A stretch of 64,000 nt of DNA from Sphingomonas koreensis (GTDB taxonomy: Bacteria > Pseudomonadota > Alphaproteobacteria > Sphingomonadales > Sphingomonadaceae). This document shows positions 21,201 through 29,502 of the stretch, piece by piece (the stretch's first letter is position 1; the number at the start of each line of letters is the position of its first letter). A program made the translations under genes and the position numbers. The notes beneath the pieces were generated by a model. That model was not told the DNA's origin. It did not search any database and saw only the letters and a list, made by a program, of their open reading frames with translations. The DNA is taken from contig RCZF01000001.1 of assembly GCA_006438735.1 (NCBI GenBank), positions 868,001-932,000 on the forward strand. The letters are read 5' to 3'.

Positions 21201-21744
21201 GCGCGGTGCGGCCATCGCGTTCGGCATCGATCAGCATCGCCGCCAGCGCCTCGCGCGCCAGCACCGCCTCCTCGCGCGCCTCGAGCGGGCGGAAGCCCGG
21301 CGTCAGGCCGGCCTCGATCGGGAAGGCGGCGAGCAGGCTCTGCGAAAAACCGTGGATCGTCTGGATGCGGATGCCGCCGCCGGGCGCGTCGAGCACTTTG
21401 GCGAACAGCGTCCGGGCGTGGCCGCGCAGCTCCGGCGCCGGCTTTTCGCCCAGCGCGACGAGATCGGCGCCGAGCGCGGCGTCGGGCATGCGCACCCACG
21501 CCGCCAGCCGCCGGCTGATCCGCCCGGCCATTTCCGCCGCCCCGGCCTTGGTGAAGGTCAGGCACAGGATCGCCCCGGGATCGACCCCGCGCAGCAACAG
21601 CCGGAACACCCGCGCCGCCAGCACCTGCGTCTTGCCGGTGCCCGCCGAAGCGGAGAGCCAGACGTGCGCGTCGGGCCGGCTCGCGGCGGCCTGATTGCCG
21701 GTCAACGGCGGGAGGGGATTGGGGCTATGACCGCTCACGGCCAT
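18286..21744 (-). CDS. addA: Double-strand-break repair helicase-nuclease subunit AddA
   Basis: A 1152-residue alphaproteobacterial AddA, which with AddB resects double-strand ends for RecA loading. The UvrD-type Walker A is SASAGTGKTQVLAARV at about residues 32-47. Further helicase motifs include HILIDEAQDTN, VGDYKQAIFGFQG and VMTAHGAKGLQAPVV. The C-terminal nuclease motif is VRLIDFKTGRR. It overlaps addB by 20 bases. Its start at 21744 (MAVSGHSPNPLPPLTG) is consistent with the family. Confidence 0.95.
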   Translation of the reverse strand: MAVSGHSPNPLPPLTGNQAAASRPDAHVWLSASAGTGKTQVLAARVFRLLLRGVDPGAILCLTFTKAGAAEMAGRISRRLAAWVRMPDAALGADLVALGEKPAPELRGHARTLFAKVLDAPGGGIRIQTIHGFSQSLLAAFPIEAGLTPGFRPLEAREEAVLAREALAAMLIDAERDGRTAPFEAIGALSVRLGEGGAEAFLSACARQQEVLQALPGGDGIQPFLRRALDLPSGDIEAAIVAACGDAAFDHQALDALGGMNSGWGTKKGLDRAAAVSAWLDRAPAERAATLDQLHLVWAKADGDLRSFGKGQAPQDPDYADLATALHGYCADLLGLRTRAAYADLLAAALNVGRDYADAYARAKRRIGAVDFDDLIRGAVDLLSQPGIGDWVRYKLDQATEHILIDEAQDTNVAQWTIVRRLTEEFFAGSGARGDATRTLFVVGDYKQAIFGFQGTNPIFFAAAEQGFAADAEAARDETTGEGTEFARLSLTHSFRSTRPVLEFVDAAIDAAGEPGLGAVGDLERHASEVPGPGAVTLWPPVTAADSDEVEDEEGWVGDATRILATRIARQVRAWIDGGALLESKGRAIRPEDVMILVKRRGELASLLVARLYAEGVPVAGVDRLRLNAPLAVQDLLAAVRFALQPDDDLSLAGLLVSPLLGWSQDELMQAAAPKRSGSLWRHLRETQPRERLTALDAMLARVDLSTPYQFLEELLSGPLDGRRNLIRRLGQEARDPIEELLGAALDFETLSAPSLQLFLDWFDRGDVEIVRDPSAPLDAVRVMTAHGAKGLQAPVVILADATADPGAAPRGILKWAPEEGGLAIPIIRPRAAERAGPIEAVIAESDTRELEEHWRLFYVAATRAEEQLLIAGALGPRAKGVPPENSWYAAADRALTQLGIAAGESEPRMFEGIERRRPVAIKAPSDAPPLSPEPLPDWTQAPAPVEARPPRPLAPSSLGEDDVADPPPSPAMRSAAERGRLIHALFERLPPVFTADRAAVAERWLAGAGGVPDAAVRREIAGTVLAVIDDPRFADLFGPEALAEAPVAAVVADGLVVAGTIDRLLVTDDAVRLIDFKTGRRAPATLADVPAYHLRQMAAYAAALRVIFPDRRVEAALLYTAAPALFVLPNDLLAAHKPGLPPTQQSLAGDG

Positions 21745-24697
21745 ACCATTCGTCGAGCCGCATCACCTGATCGTAATCGGCATAAGGCGCATATTCAGGG
21801 TGGAGCTTGGCGGTGAACGCCTCTTCGCCAGTTAGCCAGCGCGCTGCGGCATCGGCAAAATGCGCGGCGGCGATGGCGGTGAACTCGTCGGTCGGGATGC
21901 GATCGCGCTTGCCAGCCGGATCGACCGGCGTCGCGACATAGCCGAAGCCATCGCGGCCCTTGCCGAGCGACCAATATTCGAACGCGCCCGCTTTCCCCGA
22001 CAAGCCCGCGAAGCCGCCGCGCTCGGCGATCGCGCCGATCAACCCCAGTTGCAGGCTGTAGCCGGCGCGCACCGCGGCGGTGGAGGGCGGCTTGCCGGTC
22101 TTGTAATCGACGATCGCCAGCGCGCCGTTGGCCAGCCGATCGATGCGATCCGCCTTGCCCGACAGCGTGACGCCGCCGATTTCGGCCGCGCCCGACGCCT
22201 CGACGGCGGCGACGCGGCGGCCCTCGGCGTCGAGCTCGGCCATTTTCGCGGCGATCCAGTCGATCGCTTCCATCAGCCGCGGCTGCCACAGCGCGCGCAG
22301 CATCGGATGGGTGCGCTCATCGGCCAGCATCGCGCGGGCGCGGGCGTCGAGCTTGTCGGGCGCGCAGCCGTCTTCCTTGGCCCAGCGTTCGAGGATCGCG
22401 TGAACCGCGGTGCCGCGCCATGCCGCGCTGGGATCGGCGTCGATCGCGTCGAGCGTCGCCAGCCCGAGCACGCGGCGCGCATAAAAGGCATAGGGATCGG
22501 CCTTGAGGCGATCGACCTCGGTGACCGAAATCCGCGTCGGGCGCAGATCGGCGGGGACAATCGGCGCCGGGCGATCGGCCGGCAAATGTTCACCGGGATC
22601 GTCGAGCCGTCGCGTCCAGTCTTCGATCGCGCGCCAGCGATTGAGCCCGCCCGACATCGCCTCCAGCCTCAACCAGAAACGCGAGGCGATCGCCGGCGAG
22701 CGCGCGTCTCGGCGCGCGCGGGTCAGCAGCACCTCGGGCGCGCCCAGCGCCTCGGCAAGGTCATGCGCGGCTAGCCCCACACGGCGTTCGAGCCCAGGCA
22801 GCGCCAACTCGGCGCGGATGCGGGGCGCGAGCCACGGATCGGGCGCCGGCTGGCCGGGCCACACGCCTTCGTTGAGCCCGGCAAGGATCATCAGGTCGGC
22901 GGTCTGCAACCGCGCCTCGAGCAAGCCGTAGATCGCCAATCGCGGGTGCCCACCCTGCGGCGGCCGCACCGCGACTTCGTCCATCAGCGTCGTCAGCAGC
23001 GGCGCGAGGCTGGCGGGATCGACGGTGTGCGGCGCGGGCGCCGCTTCCGCCTCGAGATCGCCATACAGATCGGCGAGCGCGCGGCCGGCGGGCTCGCGCC
23101 ACAAGGCGTCGCCGCAGAGCGCGGTCGCCGTGTCGCGCAGCGCGGCGAGCAGGTCAGCGAGCGGCCGCGGCCCGGCGGCGAATGCCGTCTCGATCGGCGC
23201 GAGCAGATCGCGCGCCTCGCGCCACCACGGCGCCGCGGCCTGGCGCAGCCAGCCATCGCGGTCGCCCGTCTGCGCCAGCCAGGCGTCGATTCCGGCAAGC
23301 CCGGGGGCCGGCCGCGGCCCGCGCAACGCGCGATCGAGCGCCCGCGCGCCATCCAGCCAGGCCAGCCGCGCCTCGCCGAAACGGACCAGCGGATGCTTGA
23401 CCAGCGCGAGCAAGGCGACCGGCGCGAAGCGCTGCGCCGCCGCCTCGGCCAGTGCAGCGATCAGCGTGCCCGGCGGCAGGATCGACAGCGGCCGTCCCGC
23501 AGAATCGTCGATCGCGATGCCCCAGCGGCGACAATGCGCGGCGACGCGGCGCGCCAGCGCGCGATCGGGCGTCACCAGCGCCGCGGTCCGCTCGGGCGTC
23601 TCGAGCGCCTCGCGCAACGCCAGCGCGATCGCTTGCGCTTCCTCGGCCGGCGTCGCCAGCTCGGCGGCACGCACACCCGATAGCCGCCGCGCCTCGGCCG
23701 GCAGGGTCGTCCATTTGCCGGTGAACGCCGCCGGCGCGAGCGCATTGGCGACCGCCCGGCCGCGCACTGCGCCGGCGTCATGCCCGCCGCCCTCGCGCCA
23801 CAAGGCAACTTCGTGACGGTTGATGCCCATCCGGTCGAGCAGCAGCTTCAGGTGGAATTGGGGATGCGTTTCGATCGCGCGCGGGCGACGGCCGGTGGCC
23901 GGATCGGGATCGTGCGGGCCGAGCGCCTCCCATTCCTCAGCCTCCATCTCAAGCGCCAAACCGGGAAAGACGACGATCCCTTGCGGCAGCTCACTGACGC
24001 AGCGCAGCAGCCGCGCAATCGCCGGCGCGGACGTCGTCACACCGGCGGCGCAGACGAAGCCGGCCGGCGGATCGCTGCGCCACCGCGTCGCCAGTCGCGC
24101 GATCAGCCGGGCGCGACGCTCGGCCAGATCGATGCAGCCCAGCCGACGCAGCTCTTCGGGCCAGCGATCGAGCACCACGCCGAACAGCTCGAGCGAACGC
24201 CGCCAGTGATCGGACAATTCGGGCGCGAGCTCGATCGAGCGAAGCCGGGTGGGATCGACCTCCTCGACAAGCAATTGATCGAGCGTGCGCGCGAGATCAC
24301 CGGCCAGCCGCACTGCCTCCGCCGCATCGATCGGCTGACCGGCGCGCGCGCGCTCCTCGCTCACCAGCCGCGCCAGGATCATGCGGCGGGCGAGCGGCGC
24401 GACCGCGGGCGGCACGGGTTCGGGGTCGTCGGCCGGATCGAGCGCGGCGCCCGCCGCCTCGTCAAGCTCGGGATCGCCGATCGCGACGAGCCGCGGCAGC
24501 AGCAGGCCGCCCTCGCTGGCGCGCACGAACGCATCGCTGACGCTGCGTTTGGCGCGATTGTTGGGCAGCAGCACGAGCCCGCGAGCGAGGCTCATCCGGT
24601 CCTTGCCGAAGCGGCGGATCAGCCCGGCGGCGAGCGCATCGGCGAACGCGCGGTGCGCGGGGATCGTGTAAAGCGCCGGCCGCGTGCGATCAGCCAT
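21725..24697 (-). CDS. addB: Double-strand-break repair protein AddB
   Basis: A 990-residue AddB. N-terminal blocks are YTIPAHRAFADALAAGL and LVLLPNNRAKRSVSDAF, as in alphaproteobacterial AddB. A central ILAGLNEGVWPGQPAPDPWL resembles the inactive helicase core. The C-terminal PD-(D/E)XK nuclease includes LAIVDYKTGKPP. The first ATG overlaps murU by 8 bases and the end overlaps addA by 20, so the set is translationally coupled. Confidence 0.95.
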   Translation of the reverse strand: MADRTRPALYTIPAHRAFADALAAGLIRRFGKDRMSLARGLVLLPNNRAKRSVSDAFVRASEGGLLLPRLVAIGDPELDEAAGAALDPADDPEPVPPAVAPLARRMILARLVSEERARAGQPIDAAEAVRLAGDLARTLDQLLVEEVDPTRLRSIELAPELSDHWRRSLELFGVVLDRWPEELRRLGCIDLAERRARLIARLATRWRSDPPAGFVCAAGVTTSAPAIARLLRCVSELPQGIVVFPGLALEMEAEEWEALGPHDPDPATGRRPRAIETHPQFHLKLLLDRMGINRHEVALWREGGGHDAGAVRGRAVANALAPAAFTGKWTTLPAEARRLSGVRAAELATPAEEAQAIALALREALETPERTAALVTPDRALARRVAAHCRRWGIAIDDSAGRPLSILPPGTLIAALAEAAAQRFAPVALLALVKHPLVRFGEARLAWLDGARALDRALRGPRPAPGLAGIDAWLAQTGDRDGWLRQAAAPWWREARDLLAPIETAFAAGPRPLADLLAALRDTATALCGDALWREPAGRALADLYGDLEAEAAPAPHTVDPASLAPLLTTLMDEVAVRPPQGGHPRLAIYGLLEARLQTADLMILAGLNEGVWPGQPAPDPWLAPRIRAELALPGLERRVGLAAHDLAEALGAPEVLLTRARRDARSPAIASRFWLRLEAMSGGLNRWRAIEDWTRRLDDPGEHLPADRPAPIVPADLRPTRISVTEVDRLKADPYAFYARRVLGLATLDAIDADPSAAWRGTAVHAILERWAKEDGCAPDKLDARARAMLADERTHPMLRALWQPRLMEAIDWIAAKMAELDAEGRRVAAVEASGAAEIGGVTLSGKADRIDRLANGALAIVDYKTGKPPSTAAVRAGYSLQLGLIGAIAERGGFAGLSGKAGAFEYWSLGKGRDGFGYVATPVDPAGKRDRIPTDEFTAIAAAHFADAAARWLTGEEAFTAKLHPEYAPYADYDQVMRLDEWYGRERS

Positions 24698-25448
24698 CGG
24701 CGAGCATCGCCTCGACTTCCCTTACCGCCTTGGGCGTGCCGACATCGAACCACAGCCCCTGATGGACCAGCCCGTAGGCACGGCCCGCTTCGATTGCGCG
24801 TTCCCAGAACAGCATCGTCGAGAACGCGCCATCGGGCCAATCGGCGATCACCCGCGGCGACAGCATCTGCACGCCCGAATAGACGAACGGCGCCATCCGC
24901 CCGGGCTTGCGCCGCCCGGTGATGCGGCCGAACGGATCGAGATGGAAATCGCCCTGCCCGCCATGAAAATTGGCGCGCGCCAGCGGCACCAGCAGCAGCA
25001 GTGCGTCCATCGTGTCGTCATCCCAGGCGGCGGCGAGCGCACGGATCGCGTCGGTCGGCCCGTCGAGCCAGAGATTGTCGCTATTGACCGCGAGGAACGG
25101 CTGATCGCCGATCAGATCGCGCGCCTGGACGAGGCCGCCGCCGGTTTCCATCAGCTGGCCGCGCTCGTCAGATATGATGATATCGATGCCCTCGATCCGT
25201 GCCAGATGCGCCTCTAGCGCGTCGGCGAGATAATGCACGTTGACCACCGCCCGTTTGATCCCCGCCGAGCGTAGCCGATCAAGGACATGATCGAGCAGCG
25301 CTTGCCCCGCCACCTTGATCAGCGGCTTGGGCCGCGTCGCGGTCAACGGGCGCATGCGCTTGCCGAGGCCGGCGGCCATCACCATCGCGGTCTCGGGCAC
25401 CTTGCCGCCGGGATCGGGGCGGATCGCCAAGGTGCGGCTAGTGCTCAT
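24690..25448 (-). CDS. murU: N-acetylmuramate-1-phosphate uridylyltransferase-type nucleotidyltransferase
   Basis: A 252-residue sugar-nucleotidyltransferase. The signature AMVMAAGLGKRMRPLTATRPKPLIKVAG, the metal/sugar sites LAVNSDNLW, the ETGGGL segment and the late WFDVGTP are all present. Together with the adjacent AmgK kinase this forms the MurU step, which turns MurNAc-1-phosphate into UDP-MurNAc. That bypasses de novo synthesis and the fosfomycin target MurA. Mannose-1-phosphate guanylyltransferases look similar, so gene context carries the assignment. The end of amgK lies at 25445, a 4-base overlap with this start. Confidence 0.85.
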   Translation of the reverse strand: MSTSRTLAIRPDPGGKVPETAMVMAAGLGKRMRPLTATRPKPLIKVAGQALLDHVLDRLRSAGIKRAVVNVHYLADALEAHLARIEGIDIIISDERGQLMETGGGLVQARDLIGDQPFLAVNSDNLWLDGPTDAIRALAAAWDDDTMDALLLLVPLARANFHGGQGDFHLDPFGRITGRRKPGRMAPFVYSGVQMLSPRVIADWPDGAFSTMLFWERAIEAGRAYGLVHQGLWFDVGTPKAVREVEAMLADG

Positions 25449-26416
25449 CGGCTTGAGATCTCGATCGGATCACCGCGCAATTCGCGCGGCACATTGGCGT
25501 CGAACCACGCCTTGACCGGGGCAAGCGCGGGCTGCGCCAGATCGTGGTCGAGATAGCGCCAGACGCGCGGACACATCGTGGCATAGCGCGCCTTGCCGTC
25601 ACGCTGCCAAAGACGGGTGAAGATACCCAAAATCTTCGCGTTCCGCTGGGCGCCCAGGATGTGATAAGCGGCCCGGAATTCGTCGCCCGCGCCAGTCGCC
25701 TCGCAATAGCGCGTCAGCATCATCGCCTCGATTTCCGGTTCAACATCGCGCCGCGCATCCTGCAACAGCGACACGAGATCGTAAGCGCGGTGGCCGGCGA
25801 GCGCGTCCTGAAAATCGAGCAGACCCAGGCCGCCGCCATCGATCAGCATCAGATTTTCCGCATGGTAGTCTCGCAACACAATGACCGGGGCCGGATGGAT
25901 CGAGACCCGATCGAACACCGCGCCCCATGCCGCGCGGTAGCGCGCCCCATCGGCCGCGATGCCGACGGCGGGACAATACCATTCGGTGAACAATCCCGCC
26001 TCACGCTCGAGCTCGGCGCGGTCATAGGGGCGCAGGGGTCCCGCCTCGTGCTTGTGCAACTCGACAAGCACATCGATAGCGCTGGCGTAAAGCGGCGCGG
26101 CGCGCGCGGGATCGGCGTCGACCGTCTCGCGCATCCTGACGTCGCCGAAATCCTCGATCAGCACCAGCCCGCGATCGAGATCGGCGGCAAGAATCGCCGG
26201 CGCTGCGAAGCCATGACCGTGCAGCCAGCAAGCGACCTCGACGAACGGGCGCGGGTTTTCGTGCGGTGGTGGCGCGTCCATCAGCACGGCGCTGCGGCCA
26301 CTGTCCGTCACGCGGAAATAGCGGCGGAACGAGGCGTCGCCGGCGAGCGGGGCGATGAGCCCCCCGCCCCATCCATGCGCCGCGAGGAAAGCGGCCGCAT
26401 CGGCCGGCGGAGTCAT
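25445..26416 (-). CDS. amgK: Anomeric MurNAc/GlcNAc kinase (APH fold)
   Basis: A 323-residue aminoglycoside-phosphotransferase-fold kinase. The catalytic loop is VLRDYHAENLMLI, the metal-binding segment is LGLLDFQDALAGH, and an upstream lysine-poor GDASFRRYFRV strand is typical of AmgK. It would phosphorylate recovered MurNAc or GlcNAc at the anomeric position for MurU. I chose the ATG at 26416 because it overlaps the tsaE stop as ATGA; in-frame ATGs at 26428 and 26440 are alternatives. Confidence 0.85.
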   Translation of the reverse strand: MTPPADAAAFLAAHGWGGGLIAPLAGDASFRRYFRVTDSGRSAVLMDAPPPHENPRPFVEVACWLHGHGFAAPAILAADLDRGLVLIEDFGDVRMRETVDADPARAAPLYASAIDVLVELHKHEAGPLRPYDRAELEREAGLFTEWYCPAVGIAADGARYRAAWGAVFDRVSIHPAPVIVLRDYHAENLMLIDGGGLGLLDFQDALAGHRAYDLVSLLQDARRDVEPEIEAMMLTRYCEATGAGDEFRAAYHILGAQRNAKILGIFTRLWQRDGKARYATMCPRVWRYLDHDLAQPALAPVKAWFDANVPRELRGDPIEISSR

Positions 26417-26850
26417 ATCGATCGCCATCGCGCTTCCCATGCCGCCGGCACTCGCGCTGTCAAGCGCCGCGCGCCGTCCGGTTCGATCGCAAGGGTCAGC
26501 GCGAGCGCCTCAGACCAGTCGCCGCCATGCTCGGGCCATTCGATGAGCAGCAGCGACTCGGCGCGCGCATCATCGAGGCCGAGTTCGTCGAGCTCCGCCG
26601 GATCGTCGAGCCGATAGAGATCGACGTGGAGCACCGGCAGCCGCACCTCAGGCGGATCATACGGCTGGACGATGGCATAACTCGGGCTTGGCGCCTCGCC
26701 TTCGAGCCCGAGCGCGGCGAGCAGTCCACGGGCGATGCTGGTCTTGCCGGCACCGAGCGGGCCGCTGAGCGTGACGACGTCGCCGGGCACGACGATGGCG
26801 GCCAGCCGTGCGCCGAACGCTTCGCTAGCGGCCGTATCGCCGAGCCTCAA
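26413..26850 (-). CDS. tsaE: tRNA threonylcarbamoyladenosine synthesis ATPase TsaE
   Basis: A 145-residue P-loop ATPase with GPLGAGKTSIARG (Walker A at residues 30-37), the SPSYAIVQPY switch region, and HVDLYRLDDPAELDELGLDD with EWPEHGG. TsaE works with TsaB and TsaD to make t6A37 on ANN-decoding tRNAs. It starts an ATGA-coupled chain into amgK, murU and addB, and lies downstream of the divL-like gene with a small palindromic repeat between them. Confidence 0.95.
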   Translation of the reverse strand: MRLGDTAASEAFGARLAAIVVPGDVVTLSGPLGAGKTSIARGLLAALGLEGEAPSPSYAIVQPYDPPEVRLPVLHVDLYRLDDPAELDELGLDDARAESLLLIEWPEHGGDWSEALALTLAIEPDGARRLTARVPAAWEARWRSI

Positions 26851-26869
26851 CGCATCCTCCGTTCGCCCT

Positions 26870-26915
26870 GAGCGTGTCGAAGGGCATGGCGCACACCGCG
26901 CTTCGACACGCTCAG
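26870..26915. repeat. Short palindromic repeat upstream of tsaE
   Basis: Arms at 26870-26883 and 26902-26915 (TGAGCGTGTCGAAG and its inverse) are perfect over 14 bases with an 18-base loop. The flanking GTTCGCCC and GAAGGGC pieces belong to a dispersed repeat type often seen in sphingomonad intergenic regions. It separates the divL-like gene from tsaE on the same strand and may reduce read-through or stabilise the upstream mRNA end. Confidence 0.75.
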
Positions 26916-26938
26916 CACGACCGGGGCTGAAACGGTCT

Positions 26939-29275
26939 TCATCCGCGCGGCAGCTCGACGGTGATCAGCGTGCCCTGCCCTGGCTCGGACACCAACGCGA
27001 TCGTCCCGCCATGCGCCTCGACGATTTGCCTGGCGAGCGGCAGCCCAAGCCCAAGCGCGCGCTCGCCGGTATCGGTCATTCCGGGCCGCGCAAAGCGATC
27101 GAACGCCACCGCCGCCGCTGCCGCGTCCATGCCGGGGCCGTCGTCCGAAACGATCAGCCGCGCCCGCTTCTTGGTGCCGTCAGCATGGAGTAGGATGCGC
27201 CCACCCTCCGGCGTATCGGCGATGGCGTGGCGCAGCAGGTTTTCCGCGACCTGCCCCAGCCGCCGCGCATCGCCGCGCACCATCCCGACAAAGGGCAAAA
27301 TCTCCACCGCGAAATCGAGGCCGTAGCGCTCGGCCAGCGGCGCAATCGCCTCCGCTGCGCTTTGCGCGACCGTCGCAAGATCGACCTCGTCGAGATCGAG
27401 CTCGGGCGCGCCGCCATGCTGCGTCAGATCGAGCACCTCGTCGATCAACGTGCCGAGCCGCCCGACCGAATCGAGAATCGCCTCGACATAACCGTCCGCC
27501 GCCTTGGTCATCTTGCCGGCATAGCCGCCATGGAGCATCTCGGCGAAGCCGCTGATCGAGGTCAGCGGCGTGCGCAATTCGTAGCTCATGTTGGCGACGA
27601 ACGCGGTCTTCACCTTGTCGGCTGCCTCCAGCGCTTCGTTGCGATCGCGCAGCGCCTGTTCGATGCGGCGATTGTCGGTGATGTCGAGCATCGTGAACAA
27701 CGCGTTGCCATCGGGCAGCGGCACCGCGGCGAACTCGAAATGGCGCCCGTCGGCGAAGGCCACGCGGCCGCCGCGCTGCTGCCGTTCGACGGTGGCGGAG
27801 CGGACCAGCTCGCCGATCAGGCTGGCGCGCGCCGGATTGCTCAATTGCGCGGCGGCGCGCTCGGCCAGTGCATCGACACGCGGATGGCCCGCGAGGAAAT
27901 TGTCGTCGAAATTCCAAACCCGGGCAAAGCGCGTGTTCCAGAGCTGCAACCGGCCGTCGGCGGCGAACACGCCGAGCGCCTCGAACAGATTGTCGAACGT
28001 CGCGGTGCGCACGCGCAGCAGCGTATCACGCGCACTGGCGAGCTGAACTTGCTCGGTGCGGTCTTCGAACACCAGCAGCAAGCCGCCGTCGGGCAACGGT
28101 TGTGCGAGCAGACGGAGATGCATGCCGCCGGGTAAATGCCAATTCTCCTCGACGCCGCCCGGCGCCGCGGTAAACCACGCGCGCCGCTCGGCCTTCCAGC
28201 CCGGAAAGTCGCGGACTTCGGGTAAGCGATTGGCCTCGCGCATCCGCTCAAGCACGCGGTCGAATTCTGGGCGATCGGCAAGCCACTCGCGGCGCATCGC
28301 GAACAGTCGGCGGAACGGCTGGTTGCAGAACACCAACGCGCGATCCGCGGAGAATTGCGCCACGCCCGCCGACAACCGATCGAGCATCGCGCGCTGCGCC
28401 TCGGCGAAGCGCTTGATCCCGCCGCGCGCCTGCTCGAGTTCGTCGATATCGACCGCAAAGCCGGCCACGCCGCCGGTCGGCAACGGCACGTCGAACACCC
28501 GCAGCATCCGCCGCGCGCCGCCGATCGTCGCCGGCATCGCCTGCTGCTGCATCACCCCCGAATCGCGCGCTGCGACCGCACTCGCCAGCGGCCCGCCAAG
28601 CCCCGCCGCCTCGACCAGCTCGATCCCGCGGGCGACGACATCATCGGCCCCACTCGCCTCCACCGCATCGACATACGCCGAATTGACCATCGCCAGCCGC
28701 AGATCGGGCCCGCGATACCACATCGGCAACGGCGCGACCTCGATCAGCCCGGTGAGCGCTTCATAGGCATTGCGGAGCTGCGCGTTTTCATCGCGCAATC
28801 GGATCATCTCGCTTTGGCTGTCGGTGGCATCAAAAAACCACAGCAAAACCGCGCCAGTTACATCCAGTTGGGCTGGTGCTGCCGCGCCTTCGACAACAAG
28901 TGCACGTGTCGATCCATTCGCGCGTACCGCCATCCTGAAGCTTCGACCGGACCGTCTGGCAGCAGTTACCGCCATTGTAAGCATATGGAGGTCGTTCTCG
29001 GTGAGACCAGCCTCATCGCCAGCAAGTTCCTCGAGCGCCGTCGGCGGCGACGACAAACCCAACCACATCGCGAGCCGATCAGACATATCGAGGCGTCCAT
29101 CGGGTCGCACGACCGCCGCTAAAGCGGGCGACGTTGCCCCAATCGCGGCCATCCGCACGCTCTCGCCGACCAATTCGCGCGCCTCACGCAGCGAACGAAG
29201 GCCAACGAAGAGGCTCGCGATAGACAGCGCCACGAACCCAGCCAACACTGATCCCGCCAAAACCAACCCGTGCAT
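26939..29275 (-). CDS. divL: DivL-like PAS histidine (pseudo)kinase with Tyr at the phosphorylation site
   Basis: A 778-residue membrane protein. It has an N-terminal transmembrane segment (about residues 2-25), several PAS-like domains, a dimerisation helix and a C-terminal ATPase domain. That domain keeps LIVSDDGPGMD and ERALGLGLPLARQIVEAHGG. The H-box reads FVANMSYELRTPLTSI, so the usual His is Tyr565. This is the hallmark of DivL, which steers CckA and CtrA in the alphaproteobacterial cell cycle. Length and domain order also fit. The ATG at 29275 has a strong AGGAGAC site upstream, so the longer frame to 29350 was rejected. The tsaE neighbourhood supports the call. Confidence 0.82.
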   Translation of the reverse strand: MHGLVLAGSVLAGFVALSIASLFVGLRSLREARELVGESVRMAAIGATSPALAAVVRPDGRLDMSDRLAMWLGLSSPPTALEELAGDEAGLTENDLHMLTMAVTAARRSGRSFRMAVRANGSTRALVVEGAAAPAQLDVTGAVLLWFFDATDSQSEMIRLRDENAQLRNAYEALTGLIEVAPLPMWYRGPDLRLAMVNSAYVDAVEASGADDVVARGIELVEAAGLGGPLASAVAARDSGVMQQQAMPATIGGARRMLRVFDVPLPTGGVAGFAVDIDELEQARGGIKRFAEAQRAMLDRLSAGVAQFSADRALVFCNQPFRRLFAMRREWLADRPEFDRVLERMREANRLPEVRDFPGWKAERRAWFTAAPGGVEENWHLPGGMHLRLLAQPLPDGGLLLVFEDRTEQVQLASARDTLLRVRTATFDNLFEALGVFAADGRLQLWNTRFARVWNFDDNFLAGHPRVDALAERAAAQLSNPARASLIGELVRSATVERQQRGGRVAFADGRHFEFAAVPLPDGNALFTMLDITDNRRIEQALRDRNEALEAADKVKTAFVANMSYELRTPLTSISGFAEMLHGGYAGKMTKAADGYVEAILDSVGRLGTLIDEVLDLTQHGGAPELDLDEVDLATVAQSAAEAIAPLAERYGLDFAVEILPFVGMVRGDARRLGQVAENLLRHAIADTPEGGRILLHADGTKKRARLIVSDDGPGMDAAAAAVAFDRFARPGMTDTGERALGLGLPLARQIVEAHGGTIALVSEPGQGTLITVELPRG

Positions 29276-29327
29276 TGAACGTCTCCTGAAGCACCGCAGG
29301 CTCCGCTCGATCGTCGTAGCCGCGTGA

Positions 29328-29395
29328 CAGAGACGGCGGAAGGACCGCACGGTCCAAAATGATCAAGGGGCTATCAAGCCGGCTTCGTCTCTGTA
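29328..29395. repeat. Nested inverted repeats in the divL/receptor divergent region
   Basis: An outer pair ACAGAGACG / CGTCTCTGT lies at 29328-29336 and 29387-29395, and an inner pair GGACCG / CGGTCC at 29343-29348 and 29351-29356. They lie in the 227-base region between the divergent divL and TonB-receptor starts. They could be operator or leader elements; no repeat family or promoter box is certain here. Confidence 0.4.
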
Positions 29396-29502
29396 ACAGA
29401 AAAGCCACACCTGCTCGCCGAGTGACGCGCGCGCCTCTTCGCCTATTGCGAGCACTTTCCCACTCCAGCATTAATCCCGCTGGGCACTAACAGGGAAATG
29501 TC

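Noticed and set aside
28860..29275. divL as a broken histidine kinase gene because of the missing His
   Set aside because: The ATP-binding boxes, PAS domains and reading frame are intact, and Tyr at this place is a known feature of DivL, so it is not treated as a pseudogene.
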